The notes under the pieces were generated by a model that did not search any database, was not told where the DNA came from, and was given only the letters and a program-made list of their open reading frames with translations. The translations under genes and the position numbers were made by a program. A stretch of DNA of 64,000 bases from Arcanobacterium sp. (lineage in GTDB: Bacteria; Actinomycetota; Actinomycetes; Actinomycetales; Actinomycetaceae): contig JALELI010000101.1 of assembly GCA_022768785.1 (NCBI GenBank), positions 18,637 to 82,636 on the forward strand, given 5' to 3'. This document shows, one piece after another, positions 28,850 through 38,152 of the stretch (the stretch's first letter is position 1; each line of letters begins with the position of its first letter).

Positions 28850-28885
28850 GAAAAAAGTGGCGGGTTTCAGAAGAAACCCGCCACT
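28850..28885 (-). terminator. Rho-independent terminator for the gabD1 transcript (minus strand)
   Basis: agtggcgggtttc-agaa-gaaacccgccact perfect 13-bp stem. Minus strand continues into tttttcac. Confidence 0.8.
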
Positions 28886-28900
28886 GAACCCGTAAAAGGT

Positions 28901-30280
28901 TTATTCGGCATTCTCCACATAGTAGAGCTGCTTATTCACAAATTCATCCATGCCAAGCGGGCCGAGCTCCCGACCATAGCCAGAGTATTTCACCCCACCA
29001 AATGGCAGCTCAGCTCCCTCCCCTGATGGAGTATTCACATTGGCCATTCCGGCTTCAATCTGGCGAGCCACAGCTTTGGCACGCTCTGGATCTGTGGAAA
29101 ACACTGCGCTACCCAAGCCAAAGCGAGTATCGTTCGCCACTTCCACCGCTTCGGCATCAGAGTGAACCCGATAAACCTCCGCAACCGGCCCAAAGAATTC
29201 GTCGTAATAAGAATCCGAACCCCGGGCGATATCTACCACCACAGCGGGAGACACATAATAGCCTGGGCCGATTCGCTTTCCTCCGGCCAAAATCTTTCCG
29301 CCGTCTGCTGGCACTTTAGCGAGCTGTTCCATCAGATGCTCTGCCGCACTTTCCGAAGAGAGCGGAGCATACACATTGTCGGCATCAGCTTCTAGCGGAG
29401 TGCCCGGCCGCATATCATTTGCAAGCTCCACGAGCGCCGCCACAAACTCATCATAGATGTTGTCCATTACGATCAAGCGCTTGTTGGAGTTGCACACCTG
29501 GCCGGTATTAGCCATGCGGAAATCCCAGGCCTGCTTTGCACTGGCTTTCACATCCGCCGAATCCAGCACAATATAGGGATCTGTACCTCCTAGCTCCAGC
29601 ACACTCTTCTTGAGGTATTTACCTGCCAGAGAGCCGATCACGCGCCCTGCGCCTTCTGAGCCTGTGAGCGCCACACCTTGCACCCGGGGATCCGCTATGA
29701 TCGTGGCCACTTGATCATGTGTGGCGAATATGTTGGTATACACGCCTTTCGGGAAACCGGCGTCATCAAAAATTTGCTGAATCGCTAGCGCCGATTCTCC
29801 ACACACATCGGCGTCTTTCAGCAAAATTGTGTTGCCGAGCATGAGGTTTGGCGCACCGAAACGCACGATCTGATAGAACGGAAAATTCCAAGGCTCCACA
29901 CCGAGTAGCACCCCAATAGGGAGCCGACGAATGATTGCCGTGCCGTTGCTCAGAGTGGGAATTTCTTGATCTTTGGCGAGCTCCTCGCCATGCTCCGCAT
30001 AGTAGTAGAGCATGTCTTTCGCAAAATCAGCTTCATCTACCGCCTCTTGATGCGGTTTGCCCATCTCACGCCCTACAATCGCAGCGAGTTCTTCTTTGCG
30101 TTCGCTGAAAAGATCACCAGCTTTCTTTAAGAGCGCTCCACGTTCGGCCATGGGCCGAGCACTCCACTCTTTGTAGGCTGCAGCCGCCGCAGCAATCGCC
30201 GCATCAATTTGTGCATCTGTTGCATAATCAAACGTTTTTTCCAGTTCGCCAGTGGCTGGATTTTGCACTCGATAAGCCAT
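28901..30280 (-). CDS. NAD(P)-dependent aldehyde (succinate-semialdehyde) dehydrogenase
   Basis: GVLLGVEPWNFPFYQI, LELGGTDPYIVL, MANTGQVCNSNKRLIV catalytic Cys. 459-aa short SSADH/YneI-like class. Confidence 0.87.
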   Translation of the reverse strand: MAYRVQNPATGELEKTFDYATDAQIDAAIAAAAAAYKEWSARPMAERGALLKKAGDLFSERKEELAAIVGREMGKPHQEAVDEADFAKDMLYYYAEHGEELAKDQEIPTLSNGTAIIRRLPIGVLLGVEPWNFPFYQIVRFGAPNLMLGNTILLKDADVCGESALAIQQIFDDAGFPKGVYTNIFATHDQVATIIADPRVQGVALTGSEGAGRVIGSLAGKYLKKSVLELGGTDPYIVLDSADVKASAKQAWDFRMANTGQVCNSNKRLIVMDNIYDEFVAALVELANDMRPGTPLEADADNVYAPLSSESAAEHLMEQLAKVPADGGKILAGGKRIGPGYYVSPAVVVDIARGSDSYYDEFFGPVAEVYRVHSDAEAVEVANDTRFGLGSAVFSTDPERAKAVARQIEAGMANVNTPSGEGAELPFGGVKYSGYGRELGPLGMDEFVNKQLYYVENAE

Positions 30281-30459
30281 ACTAACTCCTTTGTTTGAGC
30301 GGAACGCCGTGCTTGTGTGCTCTTAACGTTCCACTATTTCTTTTATTCATTCGGGTTTACCGGGATTATTCCTGGGGAGGGAGCAGCCAATCGGGCTTCC
30401 TCAGGCGCCGCACAACGCCATCGATAGCCGAATCATTGCTGCTCCCACTTAGCTCAGAA

Positions 30460-31941
30460 TCACCACGCCACAGAGAAATACTGCGTCTCTTGGAATTCTC
30501 GAATCCCCTCACGAGCGCCTTCACGCCCAATTCCAGATTGCTTGTAGCCGCCAAATGGTGCGGCCGGATCAGATACCAAGCCCCGATTGACGCCGAGCAT
30601 TCCAGTTTCGATTCTTTCTCCCAGTTTTAGGCACCACTGCAAATCACCAAAGATATAACCAGCAAGGCCCGCTTCTGAATGGTTCACGTATGTGAGCAAC
30701 TCGGCGTCATCTTTCCATGAGAGCACCGGAGCCACCGGGCCAAATATCTCGTTAGCGAAAAGGGGCGAATCGTTGTTCGGCACTCGCACAATCTGCGGCG
30801 CCACGAAGAATCCCTCATCTCCATCAGGAAGTGCAGCTGAAGCCACCACTTCAGCACCAGCTGCCACAGCTTCTTCAACCAAACTATTAATCTTGGTGCG
30901 TGCCTTGGCATTCACCATCGGCCCGATCTCCACTCCCTCAGTGAACGCCGAGCCCACTTTCAATTCCTGCACTCGCTTGCTGAATTTTTCCATGAATTGA
31001 TCCACGAGTGATTCATGAATGTAGAAACGGTTAGCAGCGGTGCATGCCTGGCCTGCGTTGCGGAATTTGGCGGTCATCGCACCTTCCACAGCAGCGTCTA
31101 CATCAGCAGTTGGCCCCACAATGAAAGGAGCATTTCCGCCGAGTTCCATACCCGTATTCACCACTCGTTTCGCCGCTTCTTCCAGGAGCGAGACCCCCAC
31201 TCCCGTGGAACCAGTGAAACTCATCATGCGTACTCGCTCATCGGCGAGCCATGTGGACGAGATATCCGCAGAATGCCGCGATGGCAGCAGATTCACCACT
31301 CCTGCAGGTACCCCGGCTTCGGTGAGGAGCTGCACCACAGCGAGAGCACTCAGTGGAGTTTCCGACGCAGGTTTGAGCACCACAGTACACCCAGCCGCCA
31401 GGGCTGGCCCGATCTTACGAGTGGCCATAGCCTCAGGGAAGTTCCACGGCGTCACGAGTGCAGCCACACCCACTGGGTGATGAGTGACGATCGTGCGCGT
31501 GCCTCCTGTGGGAGCAACCGTATAATCGCCCTCAGAGCGCACGGTTTCTTCCGAAAACCACCGGAAGAATTCTGCTGCATAGCTTACCTCGGAGAGAGAA
31601 TCGGCGAGAGACTTGCCGTTTTCCCAGCTCATTAATGCTGCAAGCGCATCTTTACGCTCCATCATTAAGGCCCATGCAGCGCGTAAAATCTCGCCGCGCA
31701 CCCGCGGAGCGGTGTCTCTCCAGCTCTCGAACGCCGCCGCCGCCGCATCAACAGCTGCTCGCGCATCAGCTACCGAACCGCTTGCTATCTGAGTGATCTC
31801 TAGCTCAGTGGCTGGATCATACACCGCAAATGTTTCACCAGTACTCGCTGCACGCCCTTCACCGTTAATCCATACCCCGCGTGCTGGATCGATATGCTCC
31901 AGCAATTCACGCGCTATAGCTGGGATTTCAATCGTCGTCAT
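30460..31941 (-). CDS. gabD: NAD(P)-dependent succinate-semialdehyde dehydrogenase (GabD-like)
   Basis: GVAALVTPWNFPEAMATRKIGPALAAGCTVVLKPASETPLSAL; MELGGNAPFIV; FRNAGQACTAANRFYIHESL; PFGGYKQSGIGREG. Confidence 0.9.
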   Translation of the reverse strand: MTTIEIPAIARELLEHIDPARGVWINGEGRAASTGETFAVYDPATELEITQIASGSVADARAAVDAAAAAFESWRDTAPRVRGEILRAAWALMMERKDALAALMSWENGKSLADSLSEVSYAAEFFRWFSEETVRSEGDYTVAPTGGTRTIVTHHPVGVAALVTPWNFPEAMATRKIGPALAAGCTVVLKPASETPLSALAVVQLLTEAGVPAGVVNLLPSRHSADISSTWLADERVRMMSFTGSTGVGVSLLEEAAKRVVNTGMELGGNAPFIVGPTADVDAAVEGAMTAKFRNAGQACTAANRFYIHESLVDQFMEKFSKRVQELKVGSAFTEGVEIGPMVNAKARTKINSLVEEAVAAGAEVVASAALPDGDEGFFVAPQIVRVPNNDSPLFANEIFGPVAPVLSWKDDAELLTYVNHSEAGLAGYIFGDLQWCLKLGERIETGMLGVNRGLVSDPAAPFGGYKQSGIGREGAREGIREFQETQYFSVAW

Positions 31942-32050
31942 ACCCTCACCTTTCTACCATTAAGTATTCCGTTGCCAACAATGTGCTGTATAAGGCCTCT
32001 CAGCCTAGCTGTACTGAAAATTATCTTCACTCCGAAGTTTTTCTTAGCCG

Positions 32051-32111
32051 ATTGAGCGCCCGCACGGCGATGCCCACGCGGTGGGGCACCACAAACCTGC
32101 GGGCGCTCAAT
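32051..32111. terminator. Long stem-loop between gdh and gabD
   Basis: attgagcgcccgca ... tgcgggcgctcaat perfect 14-bp stem with an inner tgccc/gggca hairpin. Confidence 0.65.
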
Positions 32112-32134
32112 TAACTATTCATAACGGCCACTCA

Positions 32135-33388
32135 TCACGGATAGAGCCCACGCATCTTGTGAGCATCGAGCACTCGCTCCACAGCCATTGCCCATGCCGC
32201 TTCACGAAGCGAGACGCCGTGCTTATCTGCGAAAGCAGCAACATCGCCCCACACCGCCATCATCGATTTCTCCTGGGCCGTGCGCACTCGATCGAGATCC
32301 CAGAAGAAGTTGTCGCGGCTCTGCACCCATTCGTAATAAGACACGAGCACCCCGCCAGAATTCGCAAGGATATCGGGCACCACCATCACGCCTTTGGCTT
32401 TCAGCAGGGCATCACCCTCTGGTGTGGTGGGTCCGTTGGCTCCTTCTACCACCACTTTGGCTTTCACATCGCCAGCATTCGCACCCGTAAGCACGCTTTC
32501 CACCGCAGCTGGTACCACAGCATCTACATCAAGCAGGAGTAGTTTAGCGGCGTCTAGTGGCTCAGCACCTGGGAAATCCACCACTTTTCCGGTGGCGTCC
32601 ACGTGCTCACCGAGAGCTTTCACATTAATGCCCTCAGCGTTGTAAATAGCACCAAACACATCTGAGATGGCCACCACTTTCATGCCTGCCTCATACATAA
32701 AGAGCGCGGCATCGCGCCCCACTTTGCCGAAGCCCTGCACTGCTACAGTCGCTTTTGTGATGTCGTCAACTCCGGCGCGGTTAAGCGCGGCCCGGGTCAT
32801 CAAGAACACCCCAAGTGATGTGGATTCAGCGCGGCCAAGCGAGCCTCCGAGAGAGACAGGCTTGCCGGTTACCACTCCTGGAGCTGTGTATCCCACAGCT
32901 TGCGAATAGGTATCCATGAACCATGCCATCGTCTGCCCGTCAGTGCCCATATCAGGAGCTGGAATATCCACTTCTGGGCCAATCACTGGCAGAATTTCTG
33001 ATACATAGCGACGTGTGATGCGCTCAATTTCGCCTTTTGAATACTCTGCTGGATCAAAGGCGATACCGCCTTTAGCCCCGCCGTATGGCAGGTTGAGCAG
33101 CGCGCACTTCCAGGTCATCAGCATGGCGAGAGCGCGAACCTCATCGAGATTCACACTCTTCGCATAGCGAATACCGCCTTTTCCTGGCCCGCGGCTCCAG
33201 TTGTGCTGCACACGATAGCCTCTCAGCACTTCAACAGTACCGTTGTCGCGCTTCACCGGAATCGCAACGGCCACTTCCCGCCGCGGTGTGGCCAGCAGTT
33301 CATAATCTTCCTCGGAAAATCCGAGAATTTTCTGAGTATCCCGAAGTTGCTTCTTTGCATCTTCAAAGGGATTACTGGCTTCGCCCAT
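32135..33388 (-). CDS. Glu/Leu/Phe/Val dehydrogenase (glutamate dehydrogenase)
   Basis: GYRVQHNWSRGPGKGGIRYAKSVNLDEVRALAMLMTWKCALLNLPYGGAKGGIAFDP; VAVQGFGKVGRDAA. Confidence 0.93.
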   Translation of the reverse strand: MGEASNPFEDAKKQLRDTQKILGFSEEDYELLATPRREVAVAIPVKRDNGTVEVLRGYRVQHNWSRGPGKGGIRYAKSVNLDEVRALAMLMTWKCALLNLPYGGAKGGIAFDPAEYSKGEIERITRRYVSEILPVIGPEVDIPAPDMGTDGQTMAWFMDTYSQAVGYTAPGVVTGKPVSLGGSLGRAESTSLGVFLMTRAALNRAGVDDITKATVAVQGFGKVGRDAALFMYEAGMKVVAISDVFGAIYNAEGINVKALGEHVDATGKVVDFPGAEPLDAAKLLLLDVDAVVPAAVESVLTGANAGDVKAKVVVEGANGPTTPEGDALLKAKGVMVVPDILANSGGVLVSYYEWVQSRDNFFWDLDRVRTAQEKSMMAVWGDVAAFADKHGVSLREAAWAMAVERVLDAHKMRGLYP

Positions 33389-33391
33389 ATA

Positions 33392-34723
33392 CTATGCCTC
33401 CTTCATTATTGTTTCGATCACGCCGAGAGCCTCATCGAGGAGAGCCACCGGCATTGACAGTGGCGGCAGGAAACGGATCACATTTCCAAACGTGCCACAC
33501 GTTAAAAGAATCACGCCCTGTTCGTAGGCTTTCTTCTGCAGTGCTTTAGTGAACGCCGCATCTGGCTTCCCCTGGGCATCAACAAGCTCAATCGCCTGCA
33601 TCGCCCCACGCCCACGCACATCTCCAATACGCGGATCACTGGCCTGCAGCGCCACAAACCGATCGTGAATATGCTTGCCGAGCTCATTGGATTTCTCGAG
33701 CAAGTTATCCTCTTCAAAAGCTTTGCCCACAGCCAACGCAGCTACACAGGAGAGTGGATTCCCCCCGTAGGTGCCGCCCAAACCACCAGGCACGCTAGCG
33801 TCAAGAATCTCCGCGCGGCCAGTGATCGCCGAGAGCGGGAGCCCGCCAGCGATCCCTTTTGCAGTGCAGATGATATCGGGCTCGATGCCTTCCCATTCGC
33901 ACGCAAACATCTTGCCGGTGCGGCCATAGCCAGCTTGCACTTCATCAGCCACGAAAACGATGCCTTTTTCATGGCACCACTGCACAAGCCGCGGTAAATA
34001 TCCCTCTGCTGGCACGATAAAACCGCCCTCGCCCTGAATAGGCTCAATCACCAGCGCAGCCACATTTTCCGAGCCAACCTGAACTTCTATTTCAGAAACT
34101 GTGCGCTCGAATGCCTCTTCACCGCTGAGCCCATCGTGATGCGGATTGGACTGGCTCACTCGGTAGACATCGGAAGCGAAGGGGCCATACTGCGCTTTAT
34201 ACGGGTGAGATTTCTCAGTCATTGCGAGGGTGAAGTTGGTGCGGCCATGATAAGCCCCCTTGAACGCCACCACAGCCGGGCGCCTTGTGTATGCACGAGC
34301 GGCCTTTACGGCATTTTCCACAGATTCTGCACCGGAGTTAAACAGTGCTGACCGCTTCTCAAAGCTGCCCGGAGTGATGCGATTGAGTAACTCGCACACT
34401 TCCACATAGCCTTCGTATGGCGTCGTCATAAAACACGTGTGCGTGAAGTTTTGCACTTGATTCTGCACAGCTTCCACCACCCGCGCATTTGACGCGCCCA
34501 CAGTGGTGACAGCGATCCCAGAACCGAGATCAATGAAACTGTTTCCATCAATATCCACGAGCACACCACCACCGGCATACTGGGCATAGATCGGATTTTG
34601 GGTGGCCACACCAGCACTCACCGCTCGCTTTTTCCGTTCCGCGAGCGCAGCGGATTTCGGGCCGGGAAGCTCCGTGACGATTCTGCGAACCTGTTCAAAA
34701 GCAGGTGCTTGTGTATGCGACAT
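33392..34723 (-). CDS. gabT: 4-aminobutyrate aminotransferase
   Basis: VDIDGNSFIDLGSGIAVTTVGASNARVVEAV; FVADEVQAGYGRTGKMFACEWEGIEPDIICTAKGIAGGLPLSAITGRAE. Start MSHTQAP. Confidence 0.92.
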   Translation of the reverse strand: MSHTQAPAFEQVRRIVTELPGPKSAALAERKKRAVSAGVATQNPIYAQYAGGGVLVDIDGNSFIDLGSGIAVTTVGASNARVVEAVQNQVQNFTHTCFMTTPYEGYVEVCELLNRITPGSFEKRSALFNSGAESVENAVKAARAYTRRPAVVAFKGAYHGRTNFTLAMTEKSHPYKAQYGPFASDVYRVSQSNPHHDGLSGEEAFERTVSEIEVQVGSENVAALVIEPIQGEGGFIVPAEGYLPRLVQWCHEKGIVFVADEVQAGYGRTGKMFACEWEGIEPDIICTAKGIAGGLPLSAITGRAEILDASVPGGLGGTYGGNPLSCVAALAVGKAFEEDNLLEKSNELGKHIHDRFVALQASDPRIGDVRGRGAMQAIELVDAQGKPDAAFTKALQKKAYEQGVILLTCGTFGNVIRFLPPLSMPVALLDEALGVIETIMKEA

Positions 34724-34808
34724 CGTTGTCCTCTCTAGTGATCTCATTCATCACCGCTCAGTGACAGCCATCACTGTACGCCTTTAGTCCTAAATTCAAA
34801 TAGCAACT

Positions 34809-34838
34809 TTGCACAATTTACATAGTTAAATTGTGCAA
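34809..34838. promoter_or_regulatory. Perfect 12-bp inverted repeat, candidate operator of the divergent gabT/pucR promoters
   Basis: ttgcacaattta-catagt-taaattgtgcaa. Confidence 0.8.
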
Positions 34839-34847
34839 GAATTGAGT

Positions 34848-36440
34848 ATGGCCACTTTAGCGAATGTTTTACACAATCCAGAGCTTCATCTCGTGCCCCT
34901 GTGGAATCCACATGCAGACCTTTCAGTGCGATGGGGAGCCGTCTCCGATCTCGAAAATCCCACCCCGTTTCTCGAAGGCGGAGAGCTGTTAATGACCACC
35001 AGTGCCGGCAATCCTCGCACCCCTGCTGCGTGGAAAAATTACGTTTCCAGACTCAAAAAAGCCGGAGTGGCCGCACTCGCTTTCGCCGTGGGTGAGTGGC
35101 GCACGGAAGTGCCGAGCGAGCTCATCGCCGCTGCCCGAGAGAGCGATATGAACCTCATTGAAGTGCCCGAAGACGAACGTTTCGTACATATCTCTCAAGT
35201 GCTAGCTCGCATGTTGGAAGACGAATCCAACGCCGCAACCCAACATCTCCAACGCGCCCAGCGGTCTTTGATCGCCGCCACCAGCCGGCTTGAGCCCACC
35301 ACAGCACTACTCGGCGCGCTCGCCCGAATCATTGATGGAGCAGTGATGCTGTACGTGGGCGATGCCCGAATCCACGCTGCCGGAATCACTAGCGCCCGCC
35401 CAGTTCCAGATTTCGTGATCGCACAGCTCAAAAAGCAACACCCACGCGGAGAGCGATCTTGGGCAATAATCGAACCAGAATTCACTGCTATTGGAATGAG
35501 TGTGGGGGCTGGAGAAGTGCTTGTGGCCTACACCAAATCGCTCTCCCAGTGGCAGCGTGCGGCGCTGTCTGACGGCGCTATTTTGCTTGAGAGCGTGCGC
35601 GCGCTGGAAAATCAGCAGCGAGAAAACCGCAGAAATCTCTACGCCCGAGCATTCGAACGGCTCAACGACGGCGATGTGTTTAGCTGCCGCGCAATTCTTT
35701 CCGTGATAGACGGTGAATATACAGTGCCCGAAAAGGTGAGCGCCTTGCATGCTCGCGGGTATCACCGCGCCCTCGTGGATCTCGGCGAAGAGCTTGTGCG
35801 CCGTCTACACACTCCTTTGCCCGAGAAAATTCATTCTCCACACGCTGAGCACACCGCAGGGCATTCTGCCGCATTTTCACAGGAGACTCCTCTACTGCCG
35901 CCCACACACTCCACAACCACAGAACCTTTCAGCAGCCTAGATGTGGTGATCCCCGCGAAGAGCGTTCCGCTGGCCTGTGCCGTGGTGAACGAATCGGGAA
36001 TACTCGCGGGATTCGGCACGGTGAGCGCCGGAAAATCTGCACACACTGCAGTGATGACGGCCCGTATCGCAGCTGAAAAAGCCCACCCGGATCGCACTGT
36101 GGTGATGTGGAATGAAATCTCCGGCGAAGGGCTGCTGCCGTTGCTCAACAACGAACGCCTATCCGCCTGGGCTGAAGCCTTTCTAGCGCCGTTAGAGCAA
36201 CACCCCGAACTCGCACAAGCGCTTGCCGTATTCATCTCCACAAATGGTAACCGCGGCGCAATGGCCGCAATACTAGGGGTGCACCGCAACACCGTTACCA
36301 CTCGTATATCCCACATCGAGCGGCTTCTGCATCGCAACCTCGCAGATCCTGCTTCCCGAGTGGAAGCCTGGGTGGCCTTGCGCTCACAAGCTGGATTTGC
36401 CGATTCAATCCGCGAATTTGGCTCACTTTCCGCAATGTGA
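34848..36440 (+). CDS. PucR-family transcriptional regulator
   Basis: N-terminal PucR domain (GGELLMTTSAGNPRTPAAWKNYVSRLKKAGVAALAFAVGEW) and C-terminal HTH (ALAVFISTNGNRGAMAAILGVHRNTVTTRISHIERLLHRNLADPASRVEAWVALR). Confidence 0.9.
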   Translation: MATLANVLHNPELHLVPLWNPHADLSVRWGAVSDLENPTPFLEGGELLMTTSAGNPRTPAAWKNYVSRLKKAGVAALAFAVGEWRTEVPSELIAAARESDMNLIEVPEDERFVHISQVLARMLEDESNAATQHLQRAQRSLIAATSRLEPTTALLGALARIIDGAVMLYVGDARIHAAGITSARPVPDFVIAQLKKQHPRGERSWAIIEPEFTAIGMSVGAGEVLVAYTKSLSQWQRAALSDGAILLESVRALENQQRENRRNLYARAFERLNDGDVFSCRAILSVIDGEYTVPEKVSALHARGYHRALVDLGEELVRRLHTPLPEKIHSPHAEHTAGHSAAFSQETPLLPPTHSTTTEPFSSLDVVIPAKSVPLACAVVNESGILAGFGTVSAGKSAHTAVMTARIAAEKAHPDRTVVMWNEISGEGLLPLLNNERLSAWAEAFLAPLEQHPELAQALAVFISTNGNRGAMAAILGVHRNTVTTRISHIERLLHRNLADPASRVEAWVALRSQAGFADSIREFGSLSAM

Positions 36441-36517
36441 TCTCGGCACTTTCTTCTTCCAGCCCTCGTATTTCTTTATATATCTCACAGAGTGCCCTCT
36501 ATATATCTCGCAAAGTG

Positions 36518-36597
36518 CCCCGCGCTAGGGCATAATCCACTTTACGGAGCCGCGCATAGCCATAGCCCGTGATGCCCCCGCGCTAGGGCATAATCCA
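36518..36597. repeat. Two exact copies of a 22-nt sequence in the intergenic region
   Basis: ccccgcgctagggcataatcca at 36518-36539 and 36576-36597. Confidence 0.9.
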
Positions 36598-36687
36598 GAT
36601 CTGTGTGCGGCGATGATACGCCAATACCGCCCGCATATCGCACACACTTTTCCCTCAGCTCACGCACAATGCGATAATGGTTCAGCT

Positions 36688-37989
36688 ATGAACACTCCCT
36701 CTGCGTCCCATTCTGAACACCGCCCCACACATCGCCAATCACTCACCGTTTTTATATGCGCTCTCAGCGTGTATGTACTTGCTATAGCTGCGCGCACTTC
36801 TCTTGGCATGACCGGCGTTACAGCCCTAGAGCGTTTTCACACTGACGCCACTGGCTTAGCTTTTTTCTCTACCCTGCAGCTGTTTGTGTATGGCGGAGCT
36901 CAAATCCCCATGGGAATCGCACTAGACCGCTTTGGCCCGCGCCGAATGCTCACCATCGGAGCCGTCATGGTGGCATGCGCACAGGCGGGAATGGCGCTTG
37001 CCCCCAGCTATGGGTGGGCCCTAGCGGTGCGGGCGCTCCTAGGAGCAGGAGATGCCACTGCCTTTATCTCTGTGCTGCGGCTCCTGCCATCATGGTTTTC
37101 CCCGCGCTTCGTGCCTCTACTCACACAAATTGCTTCACTCGCAGGAATGCTCGGGCAGCTCATTTCGGCGTATCCATTTCTCGCAGCCATACAAATTTTC
37201 GGCTGGCAGCCAACTTTTCTAGCTATGGCAGCACTTGGAGTAGGCACCGCTGCTATTAGCTCTCTGGGAGTGGCCAATTTTCCACACGAACGTCAGCTGC
37301 ATTCTGCCGATACACCGCACTCTTCTAGCACCCCTTGGCATATCGGGGGCAAGCTGCGCTCTATGTGGCATAACCCCTGGGTATGGTATGGATTTTTCAC
37401 ACATTGGAGCACCTCAGGCCTCACCATGGTATTCACGTTGCTGTGGGGCGTGCCGCTGCTCACCGAGGGAATGCATCTGAGCTCTGCCACAGCATCAGCA
37501 CTCATTGCCCTCATCGTATTCGGAAACGCCATCTCGGGCCTAGCCCTTGGGAAACTCTCAGCCAGCCACCCGCATGCGCGTTTCTCCGTGATCGTAGCGG
37601 CCCACGCCGCCCTCATGGGCGCATGGGTCTTGCTGCTGAGCCACCCGCAGCCACCGCACGAAGGGTGGGCCTTACTCTTAGTAGCAGTGATTTCTGTGGT
37701 GGGCATGGTGTCTATGTATGCATTCGACCTCGTGAGGGTTGGCACTCCCGCACAACACTTAGGAGTGGCTCTCGGCGCTGTCAATATGGGTGGTTTTTTA
37801 TGTGCCCTTATCAGCGTGCTAGCAATCGGAGAGATTCTCGATCTTCTCGCGCCCAACGGCGCGTGGGATTGGGCCACTATGCGTGCGGCCTGTGCAGTGC
37901 AGGCCGCACCCTGGATAATTGGCCTCATCGGCGTACTCATCGCAGATCAAGTATGCCGCCGCACTGCGCAGTACGCGGCAATGCGCTAG
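36688..37989 (+). CDS. MFS transporter
   Basis: 12-TM MFS sequence (ALDRFGPRRMLTIGAVMVACAQAG). Start at MNTPSASHS preferred over the upstream ORF start. Confidence 0.88.
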   Translation: MNTPSASHSEHRPTHRQSLTVFICALSVYVLAIAARTSLGMTGVTALERFHTDATGLAFFSTLQLFVYGGAQIPMGIALDRFGPRRMLTIGAVMVACAQAGMALAPSYGWALAVRALLGAGDATAFISVLRLLPSWFSPRFVPLLTQIASLAGMLGQLISAYPFLAAIQIFGWQPTFLAMAALGVGTAAISSLGVANFPHERQLHSADTPHSSSTPWHIGGKLRSMWHNPWVWYGFFTHWSTSGLTMVFTLLWGVPLLTEGMHLSSATASALIALIVFGNAISGLALGKLSASHPHARFSVIVAAHAALMGAWVLLLSHPQPPHEGWALLLVAVISVVGMVSMYAFDLVRVGTPAQHLGVALGAVNMGGFLCALISVLAIGEILDLLAPNGAWDWATMRAACAVQAAPWIIGLIGVLIADQVCRRTAQYAAMR

Positions 37990-38152
37990 CTCGCACACCG
38001 CAATATGCTCAGCTAGCACAGCCAAAATATGCAGCGAATGGCTCCTGCTGCCCACTCACCTCAGCTAGTTACACCCACAGTACAGCTCACTATGCATGCA
38101 ATATTCTGCAATAGTGAGCTGCCGCCGCAGTGCCCAGCACAGGCCTGTGCGC

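Noticed and set aside
28901-31941. Recent tandem duplication of the two SSADH genes
   Set aside because: The proteins differ greatly in length and sequence (459 versus 493 aa, different motif contexts), so they are distinct families rather than a recent duplication.
37293-38114. 215-aa (-) and 243-aa (+) ORFs overlapping the MFS gene
   Set aside because: Shadow ORFs in alternative frames of a clear 12-TM transporter.
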